The notes below the pieces were generated by a model that did no database searches, was not told the DNA's origin, and saw only the letters and a list, made by a program, of their open reading frames with translations. Shown here one piece after another: positions 46,013 through 57,160 of a stretch of DNA of 64,000 bases; the stretch's first letter is position 1, and each line of letters begins with the position of its first letter. Origin of the DNA: Symsagittifera roscoffensis (lineage: Eukaryota > Xenacoelomorpha > Acoela > Convolutidae); NCBI RefSeq assembly GCF_963678635.1, contig NC_087068.1, forward strand, positions 23,152,388 to 23,216,387. Direction: 5' to 3'. A program made the position numbers and the translations under genes.

Positions 46013-47105
46013 TAAATGAGGAAACCACCCTAGGATATTCGAACGCCCGCTATTCGAACCCCCGCTTTGATACTATTTTGCGACATACATGATTGGTGGG
46101 TCTAGGCGACAGGCCAGCGAAACTTCAAGCCGAAGGGACCCCGGGTTGACAAAAAATGCTTATCATACAATTCCATACTAAGGAAAAAATTATTATCATA
46201 TAAATCTATTTAATTCCATACAATTTTTGAAAAAAAAAACTGATTAAATTACCTTGATAAGCATTATTTGTTAACAATGGAATTATATGACAAGTTTTTT
46301 CCCACGTATCAGTTTTTTCGTGCGTTTCGCCCTGACAACAAAACCAAGGGTTTTCTCAAATGAGCAAACTAACAGGTTATTTGGCACTGAAATCGCACAT
46401 GAAACTACGTATTGCTAGATGCCAAGTCAAATAAAATTTGAATATCACTCAAAATTATAACAGTAAAATATCTTTTTTGTTGAAAGCTACGAGGCCTCTG
46501 ATTCAAAAAATTGAGAGGTTAAAAATCCTGGCCGATTTTTTGGACATATTTAGGTTATATGTTATTATCTAAGGCTGAAAAGTTCAAATTCTGCCATCAG
46601 AGATATTCATCAAGGTGACCTTTGATTCTTCCTTGTAACAAGATACTAGACTACGTTTTAAGCAAAAGTTTGAAAATTTTGCTTGCGAAAAAAAAATTTT
46701 GAAATTTATTTTTGATCGCAGAACTGGTTTGCGACTTAACTCTGATTTTAAATGAACTTTTCCTCAGTTTTGGAATTTTTGCTTTAAAAATATTATTCAT
46801 ACAGTTTTTATAAATGAAAATTATATGAAAAGCGTTTTTTTGTCCAAAAAATGAAAATTTTGTTTGCGAATATGTTCTCATTCATTTAAATTTAATTTAA
46901 TTTGTCCCTATTTTTTCCATTCGGCTTGAATTTACGTCAACTTGATGTCCGGCAATCATGATTGGTCCAACAGCCATATTTTTTTTCTAGAGCCGCCTTA
47001 GGCGCCAATAGTTACTACCTTTGAGGGAAAGCGCGCGCTACAAAAAAGCACAACTTGGATAATAGAAACATTAAAGAAAGGTCAAATTGCTTTTTTATCA
47101 CAAAT
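46013..47105 (+). mobile_element. hAT-like MITE relatives, decayed, possibly interrupted
   Basis: 46013 opens CAGAGGCGGACTTAAATGAGG, close to the start CAGTGGCGGATTTAGG of the MITE at 57169, and contains CTTTGATACTATTTTGCGAC. 46990-47030 reads GCCTTAGGCGCCAATAG then GAGGGAAAGCGCGCGC, matching 57285-57335. The middle (46160-46920) does not match, so this is either two fragments or one element with an insertion. Confidence 0.45.
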
Positions 47106-47219
47106 TTGTCTCAACAAAAATTTTGGAAAGACTTTGACCGGCTTTCAGAAGTTGATAATCTATCTTTCTTATAAACTTGATGGCTACTAGAGCATTCAAA
47201 AAATGGAACAAAGTAAGCA

Positions 47220-47345
47220 TCCTCCCAATCCAACCTCCCAACCACACAAAGCTGTTTAGGGGAGAGGATGTTAATTTGGTTCTGAGCTTCGAACTTTTGG
47301 CCAATCAGAATAGAGCAATTTACATGCAGCGCTGACTAAATTTAA
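47220..47345 (+). repeat. Dispersed repeat, pair member of 9780-9960
   Basis: Contains GGGGAGAGGATGTTAATTTG, then AATCAGAATAGAGCAATTTA and GCAGCGCTGAC, matching the reverse complement of 9780-9930. Confidence 0.6.
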
Positions 47346-47366
47346 CTTAGGATCTTAACTCAATCT

Positions 47367-47391
47367 GGGGGGGGGGGGGGGGGGGGGGGGG
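47367..47391. repeat. Poly-G tract of 25
   Basis: Uninterrupted G run followed by AAGATGTTAATTTC. Tract length is likely unstable and may be an assembly estimate. Confidence 0.95.
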
Positions 47392-47639
47392 AAGATGTTA
47401 ATTTCATTCAAAAAAATTTAAAATTTTTGAAGGACAGGTATACAAAAATCAAATGCAAGCCTTCCAAAAATATTTTGCCAAAACAGTTTTTTCCACCACA
47501 TCTTATATAAAATTAATTGTTTTTTTTTGTGGATGGAATAACAAAATAATGATTATTGTGAGATATTACTCGTTGTATATGTCGGTTATTCTGTTGTTTT
47601 CTTTGATTTCAATCCTTTTATGGACACAGCAGTAGACCA

Positions 47640-48420
47640 CGGTCAGACCTATGGTCACAAAAAGTGTGACCCCTGCCATCACTGCAATCAGCCAGAGCCA
47701 GTTTGAACTGAAATTAAATCTAAAATTGGATACATATTTTGACACTACTCCTCTTTTGGATCAAATTAATCTTTTCACCCCACAGTTAACTGAATTCCAA
47801 AACGGTATTTTAAAGCAACCAGAATTGAGCATTCTACAGAAATTTATTTCTAATTGAATAATAGGGAGTGGATAGCGGTATAACTGTATGTGTTGACGTC
47901 TTAAAAATGAGCATGTGTTGATGGGTAAAATCCTCACAATTGGAGACCAAATGACTCTAACGGTCAATTATGATTTTTTGCGAAACAAATAGTTTCAGTT
48001 CAGAATTATGAGCCCCTTTTTATACGACCCAAATTTACCGAATAAAAATTGAGATTTTGTCTGAAATTTTATTTCAAAATTGCTGTGTTGATAATGAATT
48101 TACACCAATCAGATTAAAATTTTGTGATCATATTTCTAATGTTTGCAAAAAATCTATTCTCGGGCTGTATTTTGGAACAGTCCAAAACTATAGTTATGAT
48201 TTTGAGGGAGAATGAACAAATTTAAATTTTACTTAAAAATCAATAGTTTTTGTTCTCTGGAAAAAATTATAAATTCCAATCTCATTAACTTTTTTGATGA
48301 CGTTCTGAATTTTAGTTCTTCTAAGTTCATATCGAATACTCATCTAAATGATTTTCCACACTCACAATTTGTGAAATGGTGTACACGTTGAAATTATATA
48401 TGCAATTTAAAAGAGTAGTT
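47640..48420 (+). other. Coding-like relic, not identified
   Basis: 47651-47857 encodes FELKLNLKLDTYFDTTPLLD, LFTPQLTEFQNGILKQPELS. Later frames read EFTPIRLKFCDHISNVCKK and NSNLINFFDDVLNFSSSKF. LKFCDHISNVCKK resembles the thumb of LINE reverse transcriptases, but the rest does not fit, so I leave it unnamed. Confidence 0.3.
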
Positions 48421-49247
48421 TAATTTTAGTTTTTCCAATTCAAATTAGCATAGTATAATTTAGTAAAATTGCTGTAGAGAAAAATATATATATTTTTCAA
48501 AACGTCTCGAAAGAAAAAAGTTTTAAAATGAAAAGTCTTAAGGGTGATGTTTGCATCTGTTAAAATTTCAAAAAATCGACTACAAAAATCACTTGTTGTT
48601 TTGACCACTTCATAAAGTGGAAAGGAATAATGGCGTAGCCCGGGTTGCCCACCATAGAAGATAATGCGCAACCATGCACATACATGCATGATTTGTATGG
48701 AATATGACTAATCATGCTTAGCACATACGTTGGTTATTACCTTTCCTCAACGGAAATTGACTTCTGGAAAGAAAACCAGTGAAAGCTTGCCTAGGATATC
48801 ACCGTAAATGCCTTTCAACTGCAAAACAGATTCAAAAAGGTTCCAAAAAGTTGTGATAGTGTCGAGACAAAGTGTTCTGGTTTTTCTAATTTTCAAAATA
48901 GTAATTTTTTTAGTTTAAAAATTCAGATTGAATTTCCGAACTAAATCTTCTGTATTTTTTTTTCATTTTTTGATCAATTTTTAACTGATTCTTACGGTTT
49001 ATTATAAAACTCAATCTTCACTCAATTTCTATAAAACAAACAACAAAAAGTGATCCTTATTAGTACAGAATTTTTTGATCTGTTTTAATAATTTCAAACA
49101 GCGAATTGCGTAATTGAAAATTCTTGGCATCAAGTTTGCTTGAATTTCAATTTTCTGGTTGCACGGCGGTTCTGAAAAATTGAAGTAAAAATTTTGTTGT
49201 TTCTGTAATACAGCAGAGTTAGTAAAATTTATAGCTTAGAAACTAAC
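48421..49247. other. No confirmed gene
   Basis: On the minus strand near 48745-48767 a strong acceptor (TTTTCTTTCCAG) precedes AAGTCAATTTCCGTTGAGG, eight codons (KSISVEER), then AAAG/GTAATA. It is too short to call on its own but lies between two other minus-strand exon candidates. Confidence 0.3.
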
Positions 49248-49294
49248 CCGGCTTCAACCATCTCATCAACAAATTGGTCCCTCCATGTATCAGC
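49248..49294 (-). CDS. Candidate 47-base internal exon
   Basis: Acceptor TTTTTGTTTCAG (ending 49295) and donor CCGG/GTTAGT (49242-49247) flank an open stretch reading ADTWRDQFVDEMVEAG. This faintly recalls the SWREQF-EA motif of Na/Ca exchangers (SLC8), but the match is about 14 residues and no transmembrane exon follows, so it is not assigned. Confidence 0.3.
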
Positions 49295-49717
49295 CTGAAA
49301 CAAAAACAAAACGGTTTGATTTTTACTAACGCTTCAGCCACAATGTCCACTTTGAACACTTTTAAAACTGTATTTATTAATCATTAATCTAAAATTCCTG
49401 TATTTTCTTTTGCATAAATTGAAATAGTATGCTTACAACTTTCATTTTGTATAATACTAAAATTGAGACAGTGAAAAACTGCAACCTCTAAACCCAGACC
49501 AATATGCAAGTTAATTGAATGGTCAAATGGGTTTTTAGGCCAATACAACAGCCGAGCAACAGATGGAACAAAACTGCTGTAACTATGGCAAAGCCATGAG
49601 TGTTCGGACTATTTTTGTACACGATGCTGACTTCAGCAGAGAACTGATTGTTATTTAAAATCTATTTCCATAGTGTTCAAAGTCTACAAGGATGCTTTGA
49701 TTTGAAATCATTTCATC

Positions 49718-49847
49718 AACAATACCTTTCGAATGATATAAAATTTTTTGTCATAAATGGCTAGTTAAAAAGTCGAAATTTGTCTGTAGAAAAAAAACTA
49801 CCACGAGCACAAATATTCCGTTACTTTCGTATCGAAAGTCGGAACAA
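49718..49847 (-). mobile_element. Hairpin-ended element, terminal 130 bases
   Basis: From CAACAATACCTTTCGAATG through GCTAGTTAAAAAGTCG to the intact hairpin and GTCGGAACAA. Only five bases separate it from the next copy in the same orientation, so it is the remains of a tandem pair. Confidence 0.85.
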
Positions 49848-49852
49848 AAACA

Positions 49853-50170
49853 AACCAAGACTGCTCGTATCAGGGCGAAGCCCTGAATGTTCCGACTGCC
49901 TTTTAGGGTCTAATGGAGCAGTAATAGCATTAAAAAACTAATTGTCCCAAATTGGCCAGGATGGCAATCTTTAAACCCCCATTACTTTACGAAAAAAAAT
50001 CACAGGTGAAATATGTTTTCATTTCTAAGCTCAGGACGACAACAACTTTTGAGTGAGTTAGAAAAAAATTTCGTCTAAAATGGCTAATTAAAAAGTTGAC
50101 ATTTGTCTGAAGAAAAAAAAGCCACCCGAGCACAAATATTCCGTTCTTTTTGTTACGAAAGTCGGAACAA
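49853..50170 (-). mobile_element. Hairpin-ended element, internally deleted
   Basis: The CAGGGCGAAGCCCTG end is perfect, but the body jumps from GCATTAAAAAACTAATTGTC to the middle, losing about 210 bases including the GCGCG palindrome. The other end is AAAGTCGGAACAA. Confidence 0.85.
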
Positions 50171-52600
50171 AAACTCTATTGTGCTAAAATTAAAAACTAA
50201 TTGAAATGTTACAGAGAGAAAAACCGTCTATAGAAAATGACAATAGTCATGACAATATTTGTGTTTTGTAAGTTTTAAGCAAAAAATGTTCAGCACTGCA
50301 CTGTCTATTGTTTTCTGATCTTGTTGGGTCCAATTGAAAATTTTTTGAAAAGATTATGTAAAACTTTTTTACATTTTACTGCAGTTAAATTTTGATGGCT
50401 TATTAAAAATGTAGGTAAGTTTTTAAATACAAGAATACGTTCCAAAAATAACTTTTGTCAACAAAATCTATTAATAAAAGCCATTTCATGTAGAAATGAG
50501 AACCGTATTTTTTTTATGGGTTTTTACTTTGAAGTCTTTTTTATGCATTGATTAAAATTGATTGAAAGTTGGATAGAAGCCATGGATATGATGTTTTTTT
50601 GTCCCCAAGCTTACAGTGCTGATTTAAATTATCCGGAAAAAAAGAACAAAACTTGATTTTTCAATCCCGTTTTTCTCCAATTGAAGCCTCTTACACAGCC
50701 CAACCGAGCTTAAGAAGGGTTAAATCTCCAAAAGTGTGCACAAATTCTTTAAAATTTGTCTTTAAACAAAGGTTCTGGGTTTTATATAGTAAAAATCACA
50801 TTTATTGACTATAAAAAAAAATTTTCTCCTGTACTAATTTTTGGACATTTAACCCTTCTTAAACTTTGTTGGGCTGTGCAAGAGGCTTCTTGTGATATAA
50901 TTTTCTTATCAATTAACAAAATAGTTTCAGCGTAATTTTTGATTTTTTGGAAAAAACCAAAGTGACCCATTTTTGGGGTAAAATTTTGGTTGAGAATTTC
51001 GGAGAAAAATTTTTCCAGCCGCCCTTTTGTCAATTTTGAGGAAACTCTAAGTAACTTTTGTTCTCTTCATTTTTATCTAATCTTAACCCATTTTGAAAAA
51101 AAACGTTCGTTTTGTCCGGGTAATTTAAATCAGCACTGTACAAAGAGAAATTTTATATCCAATCTGAAAGGTATTCTATCTTTCGTGATATCTTTCATAA
51201 GTTCATTTGAAATAGAAATAGAAGAAAATAGTTTTCATTGCAATTAAATGGAGAACTAGAGACAACTAATGAGGAAAAGTTTATACTCTGTTATAACATA
51301 AAAACTAGCCTGAACTGGCGATGCCAATTAGATTATATAACAGATATTTACATTAAAAAACTTTTCACAAAGCTTTCATTACGAGCCCAAACTTCATTTT
51401 GTGCATTGTAAGCAGATTCCGCAACAAGGATGCTCCCTTCTTTTGTTCTTTCATTTTTTTGATCATTCCAACAAAATTTTAACACGTTTAAAAGCTTGTC
51501 TCTGGAACATACAGACACAAAATTGTGCGCCTATCCAGTGCACAGTTTGGCCTCGTAATCTTTTTTAAAATAAATTGACGAGAAAAATGTTTTTTTTTTT
51601 TGGGGGGGGGGGGGGGGGGAATGTACATCCTAGTAAATAGTTTTTTTTTGCGATTACATGGAGAAAACCCCATATTGATGGAAAAAGAATGCGATATAAT
51701 GAAGGCAATTTCTCAATTTTTCTGTATTCTTGTAGGAAATGTAGTCAAATTGGTGATAATTAGTTTTTAAAAAATCACATTTTCGTCAAGAGTTTTGGCC
51801 GGTTTTTTACCATTTTTAGTAAAAAGTTGTCTCTTGCATGTCTCGAACGATGCTAAATGATCTAAAATTTTCATTTGGAGAGTCAAAGATACAAAAGCAT
51901 TCAATAATTGTAAGACAAAAACAAGAGAACGAATTATTTTTCCTGGTAGTTTAAGGAAGTGAACGTAAATGAAGCTCTCATTAAAATGATGTATTAGCTA
52001 AGAACACATGTGCTTATTAATTAAATATGGAAAAAACGATTACTGTTGGACCACTTATATACATAGTGTTTGTGCCACGAAAATGCAAGGAACTGTAATT
52101 TTGCAAATAGTTTTACCGTTGGGTTCATAATTATAATTTTGTACAAATCAGTTTTTTACTGATTTTAAAAAAAAAAACGAAGACTATCCATTTATGTACC
52201 ATTTTTTGCAAATTTGTTGACATGCTACTCTTGGACTCACTCATATTTTTGATTGGAATAATTCGACATAGGCTTAGCTGGTTACATAAACCAAAGCAAC
52301 GTGCTACGCTCTTCAAACTGCTCATAGAAGTCTCGATCGGTTGTCGTTTTAGAAACTCAAAATCAAAGTAATCATAGTTTCCATTAAATTATTTGAGAAC
52401 ACCAAACTTAAAACAGAGCCGGCAACACAAAATATTATATGTCAGATTTACAAAAATGACTAATAAATTGAAACAAAACCTATGATCTGTAATGTATCTA
52501 TCACTGTGACCAGAATGAAAAAATAATGAAATATTTAAAACGATCATCTGAAAAAGCAAATATGGGTTTCGAGTGTTACTAATACAATGTTTGAAAAATT
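50171..52600. other. No gene seen
   Basis: AT-rich. TTAACCCTTCTTAA and AGAAGGGTTAAA at 50712 and 50850, together with GGGCTGTGCAAGAGGCTTC against GAAGCCTCTTACACAGCCC, form an inverted repeat of about 45-base arms (50683-50732 and 50847-50893). A T12-G18 tract lies at 51590-51619. Confidence 0.45.
51590..51619. repeat. T12-G18 tract
   Basis: Twelve T followed by eighteen G, then AATGTACATCC. Confidence 0.9.
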
Positions 52601-52707
52601 TATGGTGTATTAAGGGTGCTATATAAGCAAACCGACAAGAAATTCAGACGACATGACATTAAAACGACAAATGAGGGCTGACACATGTAAATTGAACATT
52701 AAGCGTT

Positions 52708-52801
52708 CGACATTAAGCGAATTTTACTTCTCAGATATACAACTGGAGAATTAGCGACGTTAAGCGAATTTTACTTCTCAGATATACAACTGGAGAATTT
52801 G
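52708..52801. repeat. Two tandem copies of a 47-base unit
   Basis: Each begins CGACRTTAAGCGAATTTTAC and ends CAACTGGAGAATTWG. They differ at two positions. A short related string ACATTAAGCG precedes at 52696. Confidence 0.95.
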
Positions 52802-53054
52802 CGTGTAGCGTCGTATTTAAGCCCAATAAAAGCAATTGTCCTCTTAACAGCTGATGTTTATTTGCCGGGCAGGACTTTCTATCGAATTTTCAAAAATATG
52901 GTCTACATTTGCTTGAGAAGTGCGAAGAACATATGAAAAAAAACAAGTATTATAAAAATGAACCAGTGTTTTACATGAAGGTTACTACTTTTTTTTCTGC
53001 CAATTACAAATCAACCATATCGTTAAACAGCACATAGAGCGCTTTTTATTTCAG

Positions 53055-53117
53055 TCTAGAGGGAAAATGGCAGCGCAACTCGGGGCAAGAACTACAGAAG
53101 AACTCAATTTTCTTTAA
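53055..53117 (+). CDS. Candidate terminal exon
   Basis: The acceptor TTTTTATTTCAG (AG at 53053-53054) is followed by 20 open codons (SRGKMAAQLGARTTEELNFL) and TAA at 53115-53117. The composition is unlike the AT-rich surroundings. No upstream exon or poly-A signal was confirmed, so the gene is unknown. Confidence 0.3.
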   Translation, partial: SRGKMAAQLGARTTEELNFL

Positions 53118-53199
53118 AATGAACAGAATACTTTCATACTGGCACTTTCCATTTTTGCTCTTTTCTGTTCCGATTTTCCAAAAATTCAAGGAATATATA

Positions 53200-53633
53200 T
53201 GCTTGGGGTATATTTTTTATTCGGATCAATTGTCAAAATATTTCCTTTGGGGGATCGATCCATGAGCTTGATCAACACTATACTTTCTGGCCTGCAAGAT
53301 ATCTGTGAAGCACTCATTAAATGACTAACGACTAAAAGAGCGCTGTGATATTTTAATGCTGAAAACTTAACGCGCAATATTTATTCGGGCCAACTTATCC
53401 CGCACCTCAAAATTTTCCAAAATCAATTGAGGCAGGCTAATTGGCCTTTCAATTCTATAACGATTCTTATAGTATTCAGCTTAAAATTCATAGTTTGCAA
53501 ATATTTCTTGAAGCAAAAATATTGCGAGACCAATTTATGGGCAGTCGGAACATTCAGGGCTTTACCCTGAGACCAATTTATGGGCAGTCGGAACTATATG
53601 GGCTTTACCCTGATATGAGCAATTTTGTTTTTT
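53200..53633 (+). mobile_element. Hairpin-ended element, old copy with duplicated end
   Basis: Starts near ATATATGCTTGGGGTATATT, a decayed form of the GTGCTCGGGGTGGGTTT segment. Contains AACGCGCAATATTTATTCGG and CCAAAATCAATTGAGGCAGG. Its end occurs twice in tandem: AATTTATGGGCAGTCGGAAC starts at 53531 and again at 53576, each followed by GGGCTTTACCCTGA. Confidence 0.7.
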
Positions 53634-53907
53634 ATACACTTGAAATTTTAAATACGTTGCAAAAGCACTGCAAAACCTAACTTCTTTATATCTATTTGTA
53701 GAATTACTTATGAAATGGATAAATCACAATTGCTTAAAAAGATAATTTTTCTCTTAAACTAACACAAAATTTTTTTGATACTAACCGCTTTATTGGATGC
53801 AAAATTCAAATTATGTTTAGGCAAGGCTTGTAAAATCTAAGCTATCTCTTTCAAAAGTCATGTCAATTTGATTTCAAACAAATTAGTTGTTTTAGATAAT
53901 TGTGTAC

Positions 53908-54199
53908 AAAAAGGTGTTCAAAGCATCCTTTGGGATTGAATAATCAAGCATGGAATAATGGAGAATGGTCCGCGTTTTACTGATGCCGGTGGCTAAAGTG
54001 AAGTAATGATTGAAAAGAACAGCCGGGGGCATTTGTATTGCTGCGCTAGAGGTGAAATGCTTGGATCGTGGCAATACAAACTACTGCGAAATCATTTACC
54101 AAGAATATTTTCATTAATCAAGAACGAAAGTAAGAGTATTGAAGAGGATTAGATACCCTCGTAATTCTAACTACAAACTATACCAACTTACGACTTGGC
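53908..54199 (+). rRNA. 18S (small subunit) rRNA fragment, diverged
   Basis: About 292 bases collinear with the eukaryotic SSU rRNA central domain, from AAAAAGGTGTTCAAAGCA to ACGACTTGGC. Landmarks in order: GAATAAT...CATGGAATAAT, AGCCGGGGGCATTTGTATTG, GCTAGAGGTGAAATGCTTGG, ACTACTGCGAAATCATTTAC, CAAGAATATTTTCATTAATC, AAGAACGAAAGTAAGAG, GGATTAGATACCCTCGTAAT, TCTAACTACAAACTATACC. Order and eukaryote-specific inserts are kept, but it differs from ordinary animal 18S at many sites. The rest of the gene is absent, so it is a fragment or pseudogene unless rRNA is fragmented in the source organism. Confidence 0.85.
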
Positions 54200-56590
54200 A
54201 AGAAATTTTTCTGGTGCTATTTTCTGTAATTTTCTCTACTCTGGTTAAAACTCTGCGGAATTTTTGAAATAAGAAAGAAACTTTTAACAAACAACCTAAC
54301 TTTTAAGCTTATTCGTCTAACTTATAAGTCAAATCAAAATTGTGAATAAAACAATTTGGATTGGTGCTAAATAATGATTGGTTAAGTCTAGATAATCAGA
54401 TTTAAGCAAAATAGTTCCAGTTCAAGATTTTAAAATATTGATTTTGGGCGGAATAAGTAAAAATACTCCATGATTAAGAGTGTGTTTAATTTCAGATACT
54501 TTTTGAAAGTTTTTATTTTCTGGAGGAACAGTATATTTTTGGTTTTATTACAATATCAAACAATGAACATCTGCACGTCGAAAGAAAAAACCGTGAGATG
54601 TCCAGTCTTCCAATGGACTTTTATCGGTCAAAATGTTTAGAGCCATTTTGATTTTTTTAGGGTTCATATAAACGGAATTTTATTTTTCCGAAACTAATGC
54701 AACAACTGTTAATAAAAAATGGACGAGACAATTTTTGCCATCGAATATCTAAGAGATCAAAATCAATAAGGCAATTGATTTCTTTTGACTCCAAACAAAA
54801 TATTAGTTAGCTTGTATGCTATTTTAAGCTTGAACGCATAAATTCAAGACAGGCTGGCTGGAAAGGCAGAGAAAACTGAAAAAAATCTCTTTTCAATCGA
54901 GTTTGATAGTTTACGGTTAGCCTATCAGTTTTCAGGCCAATCATTCCAGTTCTATGAAGAGCCGATATACGAGCAGGTCTGTTTGTATAAAAAAAGAAGG
55001 CTTTTCTTTCGATCAAAGAATTATTTTTACATCGCTGATTAAAAAATTTATACATGGTGCCCCCCCCAAAAACAAAATCCCAACTGGATTATTTCGACAA
55101 CTATTTAGTCTATTTTCTTGAAATTATGCTCTCATACCTAGCATACCAAAACACACAATTTGTGTGGTGGCCGATAAATTTTTTGTCCAAAATGGAAAAA
55201 AACACCTTCTTTCATTCTAACAAAAAGTTTTCACGAAGAATTCGTTTAAACGTTCATTCAGAGAAAGCTTGGAAACCAGACAAAAAATTTATGAACTTGT
55301 AGATGTTTTTGAGAGTCTTTTTCATACTCCAGTTTCCTGTCGCTCAGCTTGTGCGCCATTTCGTTGCACACATCATCTAGCTCGTTCTTTCATTTTTTAC
55401 ATCACGAAACCTTTTTCCTTAGCATTTTTCTTTCATTTTTCATCACCGCAACTTCTTGAATTATTTTTTTTCAGGTCAACTAATGTCGCCAAACAAGCTT
55501 CTTTGCAGACTATATTTGCATAATTTTTGTCTATTTTTGGTCTCCTGGAGTTACTTTTATTCAGATTTTGACTAGTGCCTTTTTCTGGAGATCTGTTTGG
55601 GGGAACGATTTGGGAAGTTAAGAGTGAATTGAAGAATAGTCTCAACATTTTGTACTAGCAAACGTTAAAACAATAAAATTTTACTGCTCGGTTGTAAGCT
55701 GCATTGTTTTTACAAGTGAGAAGCATGAGCAACTCAATGCAGTTCGACACTTTGAGGAGTCAAATATTGCGATAACTTTTTGTTCACACGTGTTTCAGCA
55801 TTCTCATTTTCAGAAAATCTGTGTCTTAGGCTGTTAAATATTAGTCCCAACTTTCAAGAAAGTTTGTCAAGTAATTAAAACGTAACTACAATTGTGATTT
55901 TTTTGGGACAACCTGTACACTTTTTTCGGAATGAAGTTGCTTCTCGAAATGACTGAGACAAAAGTTTCGCACTCAGTTGTCCAATTATAATTTTTGAATT
56001 TAAGCAATGAATTCAAGCAATGCCAACTTTTTTTTTGATGTAATTACCGGTTACTTTAAACAAAACCCAACTTTTTTTGCAATTATTAATTGTTTTTAGT
56101 AAAAAAAATGAATATGATAATATGGCCGATACTGACTATCAACATCTAAATAGAAGTTTTATTCGGTTTCCATAAAAATTTTGGTAGTTTTAAAACATCA
56201 TACTATAATTGGTTCAGAAAAGGGCTTCATTTTTATGCGTGATCTACCTATATTGTTACTTAAAAAAATGCGTTTCAAATTTCTTCTATTATAATAACAA
56301 TCGTAAAACTGTACATATATGAGTATATGTATATCAGAAGTTTTAGTGGCCAAAAATTTCAAAGTTTGAAATATACTGTTGATAAAGAAGGCAAAAAAGT
56401 GGCAAACATGAAAATTAATGATTTTTGCGTTTCGGTATCAGTTTCTTATACATTAGCTTGGTTATCATTAATCTGTACGGCTTAATTTGTTTAGAGTTTA
56501 ATTTTTTTAATGTAGTTGAGTTGTTTTTTAATTCTTTTTTATTAAAGTTGAGTGTGCTGAGTGATTGATTGAGCAAAGCAATCGAATATG
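54200..56590. other. No gene seen
   Basis: AT-rich sequence. The frames at 55054-55302 and 55269-55523 overlap each other and are rich in Phe and Lys; they look like composition artefacts. Confidence 0.4.
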
Positions 56591-57085
56591 AACAAGACTG
56601 CTTATATCAGGGCGAAGCTTTGATTGTTCTGTCTGCCTTTTAATGTCTATGGAAAAGTAATAACATGAAACAATTACATGAAATTAGGAAAAAAAATAAT
56701 TTTGAGATTTTTATGAAAATCATACCCCCACGCGTTATATTAAGTTAAAAGTGAAACATTTCGCTCCTAATAACAAATCAATTATGGCAAATTGGAACGA
56801 ATTATAAGACGGATTAAATCTCCGCTGACACGTTAATAGTGCGAAAAACTTCGCGCTTTAATTGCCATAAATTGGCCGTTGTTAAACCCTCATAAATTCA
56901 CGAAAAAAAAATCACAGGTGAAATATCATTTTAAAGTTAAACGTAGAACAACAATACGTTTTCAGATGATAAAAAAATTTCCGTCAAAAATGGCTATATT
57001 TTTTAAAAAGTCAAACTTTGTCTGTAGAAGAAAAACTGCACCAAGGACAAATATTCCGTTATTTTCGTGAGAAAAGTCGGAGCAA
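56591..57085 (-). mobile_element. Hairpin-ended element, moderately old copy
   Basis: Starts AACAAGACTGCTTATATCAG, with the hairpin weakened (CAGGGCGAAGCTTTG), and ends AAAGTCGGAGCAA. Directly after it, 57091-57112 repeats its own subterminal text (CACCCCGAGCACAAATATTC), a second partial end. Confidence 0.85.
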
Positions 57086-57160
57086 AAAAACACCCCGAGC
57101 ACAAATATTCCTGGTCACGAATATAATTTGATATATGAGATCAGGAACCGAGCACCAATT

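Noticed and set aside
46090-46150. GC-rich stretch that might be a tRNA gene
   Set aside because: No A or B box, no cloverleaf, and no acceptor stem on either strand.
52250-52340. Minus-strand stretch reading TTDRDFYEQFEERSTLLWFM
   Set aside because: Protein-like composition, but no acceptor AG at its start and no donor before the stop; left uncalled.
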